Source of the DNA: Candidatus Heimdallarchaeota archaeon
Lineage (GTDB): Archaea; Asgardarchaeota; Heimdallarchaeia; JABLTI01
DNA length: 56,854 nucleotides
Assembly: GCA_019058165.1 (NCBI GenBank)
Contig: JAHLVZ010000008.1
Span: forward strand, 1-56,854
Direction of reading: 5' to 3'
This document shows, piece after piece, positions 10,387 through 20,415 of the stretch (the first letter of the stretch is position 1; each line of letters opens with the position of its first letter). The notes beneath the pieces were generated by a model. That model saw nothing but the letters and a program-made list of their open reading frames with translations. It was not told the origin of the DNA and made no database searches. The position numbers were made by a program, and so were the translations under genes.

Positions 10387-11050
10387 CTAAATCCACTGTT
10401 CCACCAATTAATGAAGTACTTTTCTCAGAAGACATTTTATCAGACAATCCTGGAATGAAAAATGTGAGTAGTGTTGTAGTTAATATTCCCGTTAAAACTG
10501 CAATAATTACTCCTAAGGAATTTAGGAAAGGAACTAGCACCGAGGCAAGAATAGCACAGAGAACAGTTGCAATTACAAACCAAATTACAATTGATCTTAC
10601 AGAACAACCACTTAATTCCTTAATGTCTTGAAATGAAGGGACAGAATTAACAGCAATCAAAAAACCAAAGATGTAGAGAAAAGAAGACAATATAACTAGG
10701 TTACTTTCTAGCATTAATCCAACAGCACCTACTAGTGATCCCAATAATAAACCAATTCCCATTGGAACAAGTACTAATGAGGTGAACAAAATATCCCATC
10801 GATTTGTTTCTTCGTGGGTGAATTTCAATCTAAACGGATCACATTCATGAACTTCAATCTTAAAGATCTTTGACAAAACAAATTTCTTCAGGTAGAAATT
10901 AACTGTGTACCCAAGGAAGCCAATGACCCGAGCACCTTTCTCTCCGAAAATAAATGTCAGTACCCACTTAAAGAGTAATCCAAGCAACCAAAATAATAGT
11001 ATTAGTTCTATTGATTTATACAACACTTCTAGATTAAATATTACAGCCAT
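10379..11050 (-). CDS. Multi-pass membrane protein, 223 aa
   Basis: Hydrophobic ORF overlapping the start of the RadB-like gene by 8 nt. Confidence 0.75.
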   Translation of the reverse strand: MAVIFNLEVLYKSIELILLFWLLGLLFKWVLTFIFGEKGARVIGFLGYTVNFYLKKFVLSKIFKIEVHECDPFRLKFTHEETNRWDILFTSLVLVPMGIGLLLGSLVGAVGLMLESNLVILSSFLYIFGFLIAVNSVPSFQDIKELSGCSVRSIVIWFVIATVLCAILASVLVPFLNSLGVIIAVLTGILTTTLLTFFIPGLSDKMSSEKSTSLIGGTVDLDG

Positions 11051-11073
11051 ATTTCAACACCTTCAGTTTTTAA

Positions 11074-11868
11074 TTAAGCCCTAAGAGGCTGTCTTTCCTC
11101 CATTGATTCTTCTTGTTTTTCCAGAGTTGAGTTTTTAATATAATCAATCTCATCTTCAGAAATATCTGGAAAAACATCAAATCTCTCTTGTTCCAATCCA
11201 ATATTCAATATCAAGAGGATTCTTTCTTGACCTTTCACGAGATGTAAATTCAAATTTTCGAAATCTATATCGAATTTCTTTTTCATTAAGAGGATTGTTC
11301 TTTCAATTTCCTTAACGAGTTTCGTAGCTTGTTCTTGTAGATCACTTGATTTCTTTGCTTCAATCATTTTTCGAATAACAAAAAAGCACCCTTCACGACA
11401 ATCTTGTATTTGTATTCCTTCTTCTTGTAAGAAATCCCAAATTGAACTGAGATTGACAAAATTTGTGATCCACTCTACACTTAGGAGAGAAATTCCAATA
11501 AGGAGATTTTTCTTCGTGAATAATATTATAGATTGATTATTACTACTAATTAGTGAAGTTTTCTTTTTAGCTTTCCCGAAACCTAAGCCAGTTAACTTCC
11601 TGCCTAATCTTTTCTCAAAAATCGGTTGCAACAATAATGAAGCAAGAATATAAGTTCCAAGACTAACACCTATGGTTATTCCAAGGAGCTTTGTTATTGC
11701 TAATACAATAACAAATACAATAAATGTAATAACGGAGTTAAATATCGTTGGTTTTAGCAATGCAATTGCTTTTCCCAGTTTTGTTTTTAATTTAATATTT
11801 GATAATCTACTGCTAATTTCTGGTGAAGAATTTGGGTTTTCTATTACAGTTGTTTGTTCATTACTCAT
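11074..11868 (-). CDS. Membrane protein with cytosolic C-terminal domain, 264 aa
   Basis: N-terminal hydrophobic helices, then a charged soluble region; 2 nt from the upstream gene. Confidence 0.75.
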   Translation of the reverse strand: MSNEQTTVIENPNSSPEISSRLSNIKLKTKLGKAIALLKPTIFNSVITFIVFVIVLAITKLLGITIGVSLGTYILASLLLQPIFEKRLGRKLTGLGFGKAKKKTSLISSNNQSIILFTKKNLLIGISLLSVEWITNFVNLSSIWDFLQEEGIQIQDCREGCFFVIRKMIEAKKSSDLQEQATKLVKEIERTILLMKKKFDIDFENLNLHLVKGQERILLILNIGLEQERFDVFPDISEDEIDYIKNSTLEKQEESMEERQPLRA

Positions 11869-11870
11869 AT

Positions 11871-13058
11871 CTAATCATCCTCGAAATCAAACGTTTCTTC
11901 GATGTCATCATCGTCGTCTCCCGCTGTCATACCTTCTGGATCTAGAATGTTAATATCTTCATCATCAAGAATATTGATATCAACCTCTCCTGGGAGTTTT
12001 TTCCATTCACGATATTTCAAAACAGAATAGGGCATTATCCAAAGAAAAAGGATAATTACTCCCACAATAGGAATGGATGGCCATTGGAAGAAAGGAATTT
12101 CTAAATCACTAAAACCAAAACCATTTTGTGATTCAGCAAAATCAATGATACAACTGGTTATTGTTACGTTGAAATCTGAGCCCCACAAATTGTTACTATA
12201 AATTACGAATTCTATCGAATAAAAATTCGAACCAATTGTAGGAGTGAATTGAGTTTCAGCATCAAGGGTATTTTCAGATGTTTCGTTTTTTACGAATGGA
12301 TGGGTTGTATCACTAGAATCGAAAAAGGTAAGTGAAATACTTATTTCTCCTATTATTTGCAAAGTAATTTCAAGATCGCAGGTACTTTTTTCGAGTAAAG
12401 CATTATTTTCAATTGTTATTGGTATATAGCTTCGTAATTTTAAACCGCTTAAAGAAGACAGTCCGTTTTGTTTTTCCGGATAAACTTGCGCTGTATAATG
12501 ACCATAAGTATCTAACAGGAGAGCATTTCCAATTAACATTCGCGAAGTCTCTTTTATTGTTAAAGTACCGGAATCACTACTAGACAATTCATTTGTGCAG
12601 CTTACATTAATGATTAGATTATTACTGTAGATTCGACCATCGGATTGTAATGGAATAGCAATTTGTCTAATTTCTTCATCATCTATAGGAATTATTGAAC
12701 GACTTAGTGTTGACTCAAAAGGTTGGAGATTAAATTCTCCAGCAAAAGTATATCCTGGGCTTTCAGGCCGATCACCTTCTGAAGTAAACTCTATAATTAG
12801 GAATGCTGGACCAATGTTATTAAGATTAAATGTTTTATTCATTGATAATTCAAATATCCCTATACCATCCCAAACCAATGAATTCGTAAAAATTCCAATG
12901 TCATTAAAACTATACTCTTGTAAAGTACTATTCTTTAGCAAATTTCTTTGTTCTGCTTGGTTTGAAAATGCAGAGATGTTAATTACAAAGAATAAATTAA
13001 ATGTAACAATCAATAAGATTGCAATTCCAAATGATTTCCTAAGAAAGCGAAAAGCCAA
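11871..13058 (-). CDS. Secreted membrane-anchored protein, 395 aa
   Basis: N-terminal signal-like helix, extracellular Asn/Ser/Thr-rich region, C-terminal TM helix (IPIVGVIILFLWIMPY) and acidic tail. Confidence 0.8.
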   Translation of the reverse strand: MAFRFLRKSFGIAILLIVTFNLFFVINISAFSNQAEQRNLLKNSTLQEYSFNDIGIFTNSLVWDGIGIFELSMNKTFNLNNIGPAFLIIEFTSEGDRPESPGYTFAGEFNLQPFESTLSRSIIPIDDEEIRQIAIPLQSDGRIYSNNLIINVSCTNELSSSDSGTLTIKETSRMLIGNALLLDTYGHYTAQVYPEKQNGLSSLSGLKLRSYIPITIENNALLEKSTCDLEITLQIIGEISISLTFFDSSDTTHPFVKNETSENTLDAETQFTPTIGSNFYSIEFVIYSNNLWGSDFNVTITSCIIDFAESQNGFGFSDLEIPFFQWPSIPIVGVIILFLWIMPYSVLKYREWKKLPGEVDINILDDEDINILDPEGMTAGDDDDDIEETFDFEDD

Positions 13059-13091
13059 GTTTTTTTCTTCTTTCCTTTTATATGGAATCTT

Positions 13092-16000
13092 TTAACATCC
13101 ACCTTTCTGTTTAAATGTTTGATCAATTTCCTCTGCGATTTCTTTAAGACTAATTACTGTTGATATTAGCGATTCAGATTCCTCTTCTACAGCTAAAATC
13201 TTCATTTGTTCTTCTTTTGGCAATACTCTAATGTCAATTTCTGGAGATAGACTTGACAAATCATCTATAGTCTTCTTCATTTCACCATTTTCATCCGGAA
13301 GCAAACCATCATTTTTTACTTTCGCAATATACTCTTTGACTTCTTCTAGCTGAGGAGTGGATTCAATTTCAACGGGTTCTAAAGTTTCATTTAGGAAATC
13401 TTCTGCTAAATCATCTGCTACAGTAGCTATCGGAGGAATTACTGCATTCTTTCGTTTGTTTTGCGATTTGGATTTCTTAGGTTGATTAGTCGATTCATCT
13501 GGTAATTGTGGTTCATCATCGAATGTTTCCAATAATTCATCGCTAATATCCGGTAGTTCCAATTCAGATAAGGAATCATTAGTTTGAGCTCGGTTTTTGC
13601 GTTGCTGTGACAAATATAATGCTCCTGCAATTAAACCAATAATAACAAGCACTGATACTACAAGAGAGATGGTTAATACTGAAGAACCAGATACTCCACC
13701 TAACATAATTTCGTCTGTAAGAATTCTTCCCATTATGTCAGTTACTTTGATTGTTAAAACATGACTTTTTTTGTGACTGACGTATCCATAGAAACTGTAA
13801 ACACCATCAGTAATCATTGTTACTGTGAATTTTTGTCCATCAATCCAAACCTCAATGAGATCTATTGGATAATATGAATCAATTGTGATGTTCCCAGAGA
13901 TGAAATCCTCACTTTTCCCAGTATCAATTTGCCAAATATAATCTAATAGCTGAGGAGTTATTGGAATAACTAATAGTCTTTCTGAGATAGTTTTAATATA
14001 GACATTATCCGATTCTTCGACTAGTTTTATCCTAATTTCAAAATTCCCAATATCTAAAGAATCAATACTAATCAACCAAACACTTCTATGAGCATCTATT
14101 TGGTAACTTAAGGTCATTTGATGCTCAGTAGAATTAATTATGAAATATACTTCGCTTAGAGGATTTTCAGCATATATTAAGGCTTCAAAATTCAATTCTT
14201 GTCCAAGTTCTAATACAAAATTGCTGAAATGGTATTTCAAAACTTGTGTTTTTTTATCGAAAACGGTCAACGGATCAAGATCATATATGGCAATGTATCC
14301 TTGCATATCTTCAGCAACTAAACTAATATTGTATGCTCCTTGTCTTAGCATATAGATTGTTGTAGTATAAATTGATCCAATTTTAACCAAATCATATTGA
14401 GTTCCATTTGCAATAAACCAGACTGATTTTATTCCAGATGCATCATAGAAATTTGTTTCTATTACAAATGGTTCTCCTTCACAAATGTAATCATCATAAT
14501 AAAAACCAATTAATTCGGGGGGAATGTTTTGCTCTACTTGTATTGTTATTTCTTGAGATGAAATCAAGTAGACAGTGTCCTCTACTGAAAGGAATGTGAG
14601 ATTAAACTGCCCGAGTTTCGTTGGCTGCCAGGAAAAGTAACCGTAACCATTGATGACAGTAACTGTATCATTGTATATGTTGTTTATAAAAACATAAATC
14701 GTTACAGCTGCCCCGCTTACTGCATTCGTCACAGTAATTTCTATGATAACTTCTTGATGATCAGCAACAATTAGATCATCTGAGCTAAGTATAATATCTG
14801 GCAATATCTTTGGAGGAGCTTCGATTACATTCATTTCTAATCCAAGAAAACCACTGTTGTAGAAATCGTTCCCTTGGGATTCTACTTTAAGAGTATGAAC
14901 TCCTAAAGAGAAGGGAATAACAATCGAAATATCAACATACCCTAATTGATTTGTGGTAAATATTCCTAAAAGTACCCAACTATTTCCATACCAGATAAAC
15001 AGATAAATTTCTGCTTGTTGAATGGGAACACCATACATGTCATATAGTCTTATTCTAAAAGTTGCAGTTGAATTTACAATTACATCAAAATCGGATCCAA
15101 TTATTACTACTTGTGCTTTCTGAATCACAAATAATGTGAATTGTTCCGATGGTCCGAAGTCAACGGCTCCAGAATACATAACTCCGATTTCATAAGAACC
15201 TGGAACATGAATTATTGTTGTTCTGAAAGTAACGAGACCATATACATTGGTAATATTTTGTCCAAGTTCTATTATTGTACCATCATCTAATAAAATGATG
15301 AATTTAACAATTCTATTATCAAGAGGTAAACCTTGTAAGGATTCAAGCTTAGCTTGTATGTAAATTTCTTCTCCATAAGTAATTGTAATATCTGTTGCTA
15401 GTAACTCCAAATTTGATTCTTGTTCGTAGATCAATACATTCCCAGTAGTTGTTACATCAAACCAATCATCGTTCCTCTCAAAAGTTAGTACTGAGAGATA
15501 ACTTCCAATATCGAATCCTAAAACAGAAAAAGTATACTCTATAAGCCCATCTGCATTTGTTGTAAGTAATTCACTCCAACCGTAAAATGTTATCCTGACA
15601 GTGAGGTTAGCAATGGGTCTTCCTAATGAATCAAATACTTGAGCTCTAATTGTTAAGAAGCCATCTAGTATTGCAGCAGCATCTAATAGGATGAAATATG
15701 GCAATCCTTTTGATAGATAAAAGTTCGCGCTCTTTTGGACAGAATTGTATCTTTCGTCTGCAATAGTTATACAGTTTATTACATACATTCCAGTAGGCAA
15801 TACAGGGGCAATAAACACTCGAATAAAACCGTAACAATTACTTATTCCTTCATATATTATCCCATTAATTATGAACTGAACATGAACATAGCTCAATGGT
15901 CTTCCTTCTGAATTCTTAACCATAGCAATTAGTTCTGTGTAAGTGCCTTTTTCCCCTTGTTGATTTTCAAAATAAATAACTGGCGTACATTTGATGAGAT

Positions 16001-18212
16001 TTATTTTGAAGTGTAACTGATAGCCTTCATATCTGCTTGTTTGGGCAACTTCTGCTACACACTGGTATTGCTTACCAACTAAGGTTAAGTTATGATAATC
16101 ATTGAATAATGCATAACCAGAAGCATTAGTTGTTGTAAAACCAATATTTCCGTAATACGTGTCACCAAATTGTCTTCCTAGAATTTCGACTAGAATATCG
16201 GAAGCAGGTGTTCCATCTTCAAACTCAACATAAAAGACCAAATTAATAGTACTTGTATATTCTAAATCGATTTCTTCACCACTACCAATGAGTTCTCCCT
16301 CATAGAGAATAGAGATGACAAGGTTTCTTCTAGTAACATCTAAATTAACTGTTTTTTCCACAGAATTGAATTGAGGACTTTCCAAAGCTTCTGCTTTAAG
16401 GAGATAACTACCAATAGTTACTGGCATTTGATTCCAATTGAATTGAGCGTATCCAGTGGTATTTGAATTGGATTCTCCTATTTGTATCCATTGAGAATTA
16501 TCATAGTATGAAAATCTAACTGTGATTCCATTCCATCCTTCATCCAAAGAAGTGATTCTGGCAATAAGAGGCACATCATCATTCCAATTCACAGAATAAT
16601 CTAGTAATTCTATTTCCAGAATCCCTTTCTCAACTATAGAATCACCATAAGCTGAATTACCTATGTATCCATTTTCATAATCTGCTGGTGTAAAGTAATG
16701 GGTATCAACATGATATCCAGCTAACAAATCCTCTATTCCTTGGTCTAGAACTCCAAACCCAGTTCCATTTGTTGTAAAATAATGAGGAATTCTTTCATAA
16801 ATGCCATCAAATTTGTACCATAAATCAAAATCCATATTGGACACTGGATCATCATCATTATCTCTAACTTGAATTACTGCACTTAATTTTGTATATGTTG
16901 GTGCTCCAAGATTATTTCTATATTGACCAAGAAAATCAATATTGTACCAACTAATACTCTCTACTTGAATTTCTAGTGTTGTATCTGCCAGTGAAAACTC
17001 GTTTACTTTTGCTCGTAAGATATAACTATCTGGTTCCAGAACAAATTGATGCATTAATATTGCTTGCCCAAATAGGTTCGTTACAGCAGAACCAATAGTT
17101 GTCCAACTCAGAGCATCTAGGCTTGCAAGGAAAGTCACAGTTTTTCCTTCAGCAGGAGTTACTGCGTCTTCCTTGACAGTTGCTAGTAATATTGTTGGGT
17201 CATTATATTCAGTTACTACCGAATCAATAGAAACTAATAGTAATTCCATCGAAGGAATAATGGTTCGTAAAACTGAACCAAAACTTTCAGCATTGAATGC
17301 TGAACCCTTATACCATGCGATAAATGAATGACTGCCTTGATCTACTGTTGTCCAAATTGCAGATGCAAATCCACCAGAGTCAACAGAATTATCTTCTGAG
17401 ATTGTTTTAACATCGGTAATTAAATAAAAATTAGCATCAATCATTATCTCAGCATAATTCGTCCCCCACCATTCATAGATTTTCATATCATCAGGCACAT
17501 CAGAGGATTCTCTTAACTCAAAGAAAGTATCAGAAGTTGATATAGTTGGTTCCAATAAGAAATAGTAATCTGTGTTTGCAATTAGTGTTAAGGGTGTACT
17601 TCCTCCACAATATTCGAAAGGAATATGCAACAATTGATTTGATACATGAGCACTATTAGCAATGTATCCTGTAATAACTCCATTTCGTATGTCAGAGCCT
17701 GTTAAAGTATTTCTTATGTAAAAATTAATGTCTTCTCTGACTGTTGGAGTTACATCTGTGAGGAATCCATAGATTGTCGTCGTTTGGGGGAGATTAATTC
17801 TAAGAGCAAATTTGTTTGAGTAAACAGTGGTTGTGGATGTGTCATTGTCAACTGCCAGCAATTTTAAATCTTTGAAATCAACTTCGCCAGAAGAGACTCC
17901 ATGACCTGATGATGTAGTCAAACTAGTGAGTGTTATCTCTGTTCCTTCTATAATTGGTTCTCCTTCAGATAAGGATAGATTTGTGTAAGATGGAGTAATT
18001 AAATCTAGAGGTTGTATAACTGGATTAATTGGTTGGGTTCCTTTTGTTTGTGAGATAGTATTAATTACTTCAATGCTTTGTTCGAAATTACCATCTTGGA
18101 ATACTACTCGTATTTCTTCAGTACTTTCTTCTGTAGTACTGTTGAAGTTTATCAAATGTATGAACATTAAGGAAAAATATAATGTAATTACTACTAATGC
18201 TTTCTTTTTCAT
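13092..18212 (-). CDS. Giant surface protein with tandem Ig-like (Big/invasin-type) modules, C-terminal TM helix and cytosolic tail, 1706 aa
   Basis: Signal-like N-terminus; repeated modules such as GLPLDNRIVKFIILLDD...NVYGLVTFRTTIIHVPGSYEIGVMYSG and GRPIANLTVRITFYG...NADGLIEYTFSVLGFDIGSYL; TM (SVLTISLVVSVLVIIGLIAGALYL); acidic/Lys tail ending KQKGGC. Confidence 0.85.
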   Translation of the reverse strand: MKKKALVVITLYFSLMFIHLINFNSTTEESTEEIRVVFQDGNFEQSIEVINTISQTKGTQPINPVIQPLDLITPSYTNLSLSEGEPIIEGTEITLTSLTTSSGHGVSSGEVDFKDLKLLAVDNDTSTTTVYSNKFALRINLPQTTTIYGFLTDVTPTVREDINFYIRNTLTGSDIRNGVITGYIANSAHVSNQLLHIPFEYCGGSTPLTLIANTDYYFLLEPTISTSDTFFELRESSDVPDDMKIYEWWGTNYAEIMIDANFYLITDVKTISEDNSVDSGGFASAIWTTVDQGSHSFIAWYKGSAFNAESFGSVLRTIIPSMELLLVSIDSVVTEYNDPTILLATVKEDAVTPAEGKTVTFLASLDALSWTTIGSAVTNLFGQAILMHQFVLEPDSYILRAKVNEFSLADTTLEIQVESISWYNIDFLGQYRNNLGAPTYTKLSAVIQVRDNDDDPVSNMDFDLWYKFDGIYERIPHYFTTNGTGFGVLDQGIEDLLAGYHVDTHYFTPADYENGYIGNSAYGDSIVEKGILEIELLDYSVNWNDDVPLIARITSLDEGWNGITVRFSYYDNSQWIQIGESNSNTTGYAQFNWNQMPVTIGSYLLKAEALESPQFNSVEKTVNLDVTRRNLVISILYEGELIGSGEEIDLEYTSTINLVFYVEFEDGTPASDILVEILGRQFGDTYYGNIGFTTTNASGYALFNDYHNLTLVGKQYQCVAEVAQTSRYEGYQLHFKINLIKCTPVIYFENQQGEKGTYTELIAMVKNSEGRPLSYVHVQFIINGIIYEGISNCYGFIRVFIAPVLPTGMYVINCITIADERYNSVQKSANFYLSKGLPYFILLDAAAILDGFLTIRAQVFDSLGRPIANLTVRITFYGWSELLTTNADGLIEYTFSVLGFDIGSYLSVLTFERNDDWFDVTTTGNVLIYEQESNLELLATDITITYGEEIYIQAKLESLQGLPLDNRIVKFIILLDDGTIIELGQNITNVYGLVTFRTTIIHVPGSYEIGVMYSGAVDFGPSEQFTLFVIQKAQVVIIGSDFDVIVNSTATFRIRLYDMYGVPIQQAEIYLFIWYGNSWVLLGIFTTNQLGYVDISIVIPFSLGVHTLKVESQGNDFYNSGFLGLEMNVIEAPPKILPDIILSSDDLIVADHQEVIIEITVTNAVSGAAVTIYVFINNIYNDTVTVINGYGYFSWQPTKLGQFNLTFLSVEDTVYLISSQEITIQVEQNIPPELIGFYYDDYICEGEPFVIETNFYDASGIKSVWFIANGTQYDLVKIGSIYTTTIYMLRQGAYNISLVAEDMQGYIAIYDLDPLTVFDKKTQVLKYHFSNFVLELGQELNFEALIYAENPLSEVYFIINSTEHQMTLSYQIDAHRSVWLISIDSLDIGNFEIRIKLVEESDNVYIKTISERLLVIPITPQLLDYIWQIDTGKSEDFISGNITIDSYYPIDLIEVWIDGQKFTVTMITDGVYSFYGYVSHKKSHVLTIKVTDIMGRILTDEIMLGGVSGSSVLTISLVVSVLVIIGLIAGALYLSQQRKNRAQTNDSLSELELPDISDELLETFDDEPQLPDESTNQPKKSKSQNKRKNAVIPPIATVADDLAEDFLNETLEPVEIESTPQLEEVKEYIAKVKNDGLLPDENGEMKKTIDDLSSLSPEIDIRVLPKEEQMKILAVEEESESLISTVISLKEIAEEIDQTFKQKGGC

Positions 18213-18310
18213 TGTACAACCTCAAATAATCTATTTCGCTTTCAATTGATTCTCAAAGAATTTTGTTTTAAAAGCTCTAAATAGTTAAAAATCTCAACGA
18301 GGAAAAATGA

Positions 18311-20164
18311 TTAAGATAGGTTGTGTTCTTTAAAGAAAAAGTTCAAGCGATCAATCATTTTTGCAGAATTCTTACACTCTATTGCTCTTGGGAAGACATT
18401 CATATAGGGAATTCGATTGTCTAGAATAATCCATGCTCCTACATCATTTTCTGAGCGAATCATTCTCCCTAAACATTGTCTCATTGTTACAACGGCTTGT
18501 AAGTAATTCATATAATTTGCAGCTTGTTCTCCTCCCCAGAATTTACTATATTCTTTTATGATTTCCTTCAATGATCTCGATGGAGGAGGATACGGTAACC
18601 CAGCAATTATTACTGCAGAAATAAGGGATTTTTCATTTTGCACGATCTCAATTCCCTCAGAAATTTTCCCGCGAGCTGGAGCGATAATTGCCGCCTTTGT
18701 TTTACTGTTTTTCACTTCATTTATTAGTTTAGTAATTGGTTGGTTAGGACGCTCTTCATACTTTGTCTTCAGTAGATTCGCAAAAACAGAAGCTAATTCA
18801 TAGTTTGGTGTAAAGACTAGAGTGTGTCCTGGAATAACTTTCAATAATTGTGATATGGTATCGCAATAATATAGGAATCGTTCTCTTGATCGTTCAGAAT
18901 ATCTCGTTGTTAATTGAGAATCATTTGTAGTCAGAATTATCCTGTTTTTTCCGATTTTTTCGGATAATACAGAGATCTTCTTTGCATTTGGTACTCCGAG
19001 AAAACTCGCAAAATGTTTCAGTGGTCTGAATGTCCCAGATAATAGTATGAGATGTTTTGCTAGCTTCATAGGATTAAGAATTGTTCGTGGGTCTTTTAGA
19101 TATAAAGTATATTTCTTGTCAGATGTTAAATAGCATAAATCGTGATTACGTAGAAATTCACTTACTTTAATTGTATTACTTATTTCTTTGCTGCCTTGAT
19201 TGAATCGTTTTAGTAAATATTGTCTTCCACAATTATTGAGATCTTGAATGTCTTTATCTTCTAAATCCAAAGAATGTAATCCTTCTTGACCTCGCAGGTT
19301 TTGCAGGAGATTTAACACTTTATGTGAACCAATCTCATTGATAGCACGATACAGAGTTTTGTAAGATAAGTTCCCAATGTTTCCTTTTGCGAGATTATGA
19401 GCTTCATCAATAATTATCGTTGTATTTGCCAAGTCAATATTCATGTTTTCAAACAAAATTTCTCTTAGCTTTGTATTCAAAAGAAATGGATAAGTGGTAA
19501 TGACCATATCTGCATCTTTAAGAGCTGTTTTTAGTGCTAAATAGGGACAACCTAGGTTCTCAAGTTTATTTTCTAACATCCAAAGAATTTCTGCAAGTCC
19601 AACGCCTTTTTTGATGTTTTCTGCAATACTGGATCTAACTCGTCTTGATAGCGCGTAAAAATTACCGGATTCATTTTGCATAAAATGAAATTTCTTGATG
19701 TGAGTACAATCAAATAAGCTACATCCAATTTGTGAAAATTGTTTTTTATTGAATTTCGTAACCAATGGACATATATTCGTTTTCCCAACCATTGGTACTA
19801 AAGAGTAAATATTCTGCCCAACTTTTCGATTATAATCATTAATTAATCCTAGTTCTCTAAACCAGGCATCCATTTGTCCTAGCATTTTAGTGAAAATAAG
19901 AATCCGTTCATCCTTTTCTTTCCTACTCAGAATTGCTGATAGAACCGCTGCAGTTTTCCCACTCCCTGTTTCAGCATCAATTAGTAGTGTTTTATGAGAT
20001 GCTTTTTGGATTGCTGTAATAATTGAAAATTGTTCTTTTCGATAATTTAGATAGGGAAAAATATCATTTAACTTAGACCAGAAATTAACAAAATCATCTT
20101 GACCCTGATTACTTTCCGAATTCAATGTAGCAGCAATTCCTTTTGATATTTTTTTAAACATCAA
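18311..20164 (-). CDS. XPD/Rad3-related SF2 helicase with putative Fe-S cluster
   Basis: DAETGSGKTAA, IIIDEAHNLAKGNIG, LSGTFRPL, QCLGRMIRSENDVG; four Cys between Walker A and DEAH (NICPL, IGCSL, DCTH, LGCPYL). Confidence 0.85.
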   Translation of the reverse strand: MMFKKISKGIAATLNSESNQGQDDFVNFWSKLNDIFPYLNYRKEQFSIITAIQKASHKTLLIDAETGSGKTAAVLSAILSRKEKDERILIFTKMLGQMDAWFRELGLINDYNRKVGQNIYSLVPMVGKTNICPLVTKFNKKQFSQIGCSLFDCTHIKKFHFMQNESGNFYALSRRVRSSIAENIKKGVGLAEILWMLENKLENLGCPYLALKTALKDADMVITTYPFLLNTKLREILFENMNIDLANTTIIIDEAHNLAKGNIGNLSYKTLYRAINEIGSHKVLNLLQNLRGQEGLHSLDLEDKDIQDLNNCGRQYLLKRFNQGSKEISNTIKVSEFLRNHDLCYLTSDKKYTLYLKDPRTILNPMKLAKHLILLSGTFRPLKHFASFLGVPNAKKISVLSEKIGKNRIILTTNDSQLTTRYSERSRERFLYYCDTISQLLKVIPGHTLVFTPNYELASVFANLLKTKYEERPNQPITKLINEVKNSKTKAAIIAPARGKISEGIEIVQNEKSLISAVIIAGLPYPPPSRSLKEIIKEYSKFWGGEQAANYMNYLQAVVTMRQCLGRMIRSENDVGAWIILDNRIPYMNVFPRAIECKNSAKMIDRLNFFFKEHNLS

Positions 20165-20415
20165 TAGGTAATGCTAATTTTTCTTTTAAAATAGCTAATT
20201 AGTCATTTAGGTTATAGCTTAACCGAACTGCATCTGTTCTTGCTTCATCGTGTTTTTTTGATTTTAGAATAAATAATATACAAAATCGAAAAGGAAATGT
20301 TAAAACGTAAAAAAATCTATAGAGAGTTTTACTTATAACCTCTTTGAAAGAAATCCTATGATTCAATATTATTCCCTATTAAACATTAGATGAACAAGTA
20401 TTTTAACTTATTTTA

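Noticed and set aside
13439-13630. Minus-strand 63-aa ORF inside the giant surface protein gene
   Set aside because: Alternate-frame ORF within a strongly coding region.
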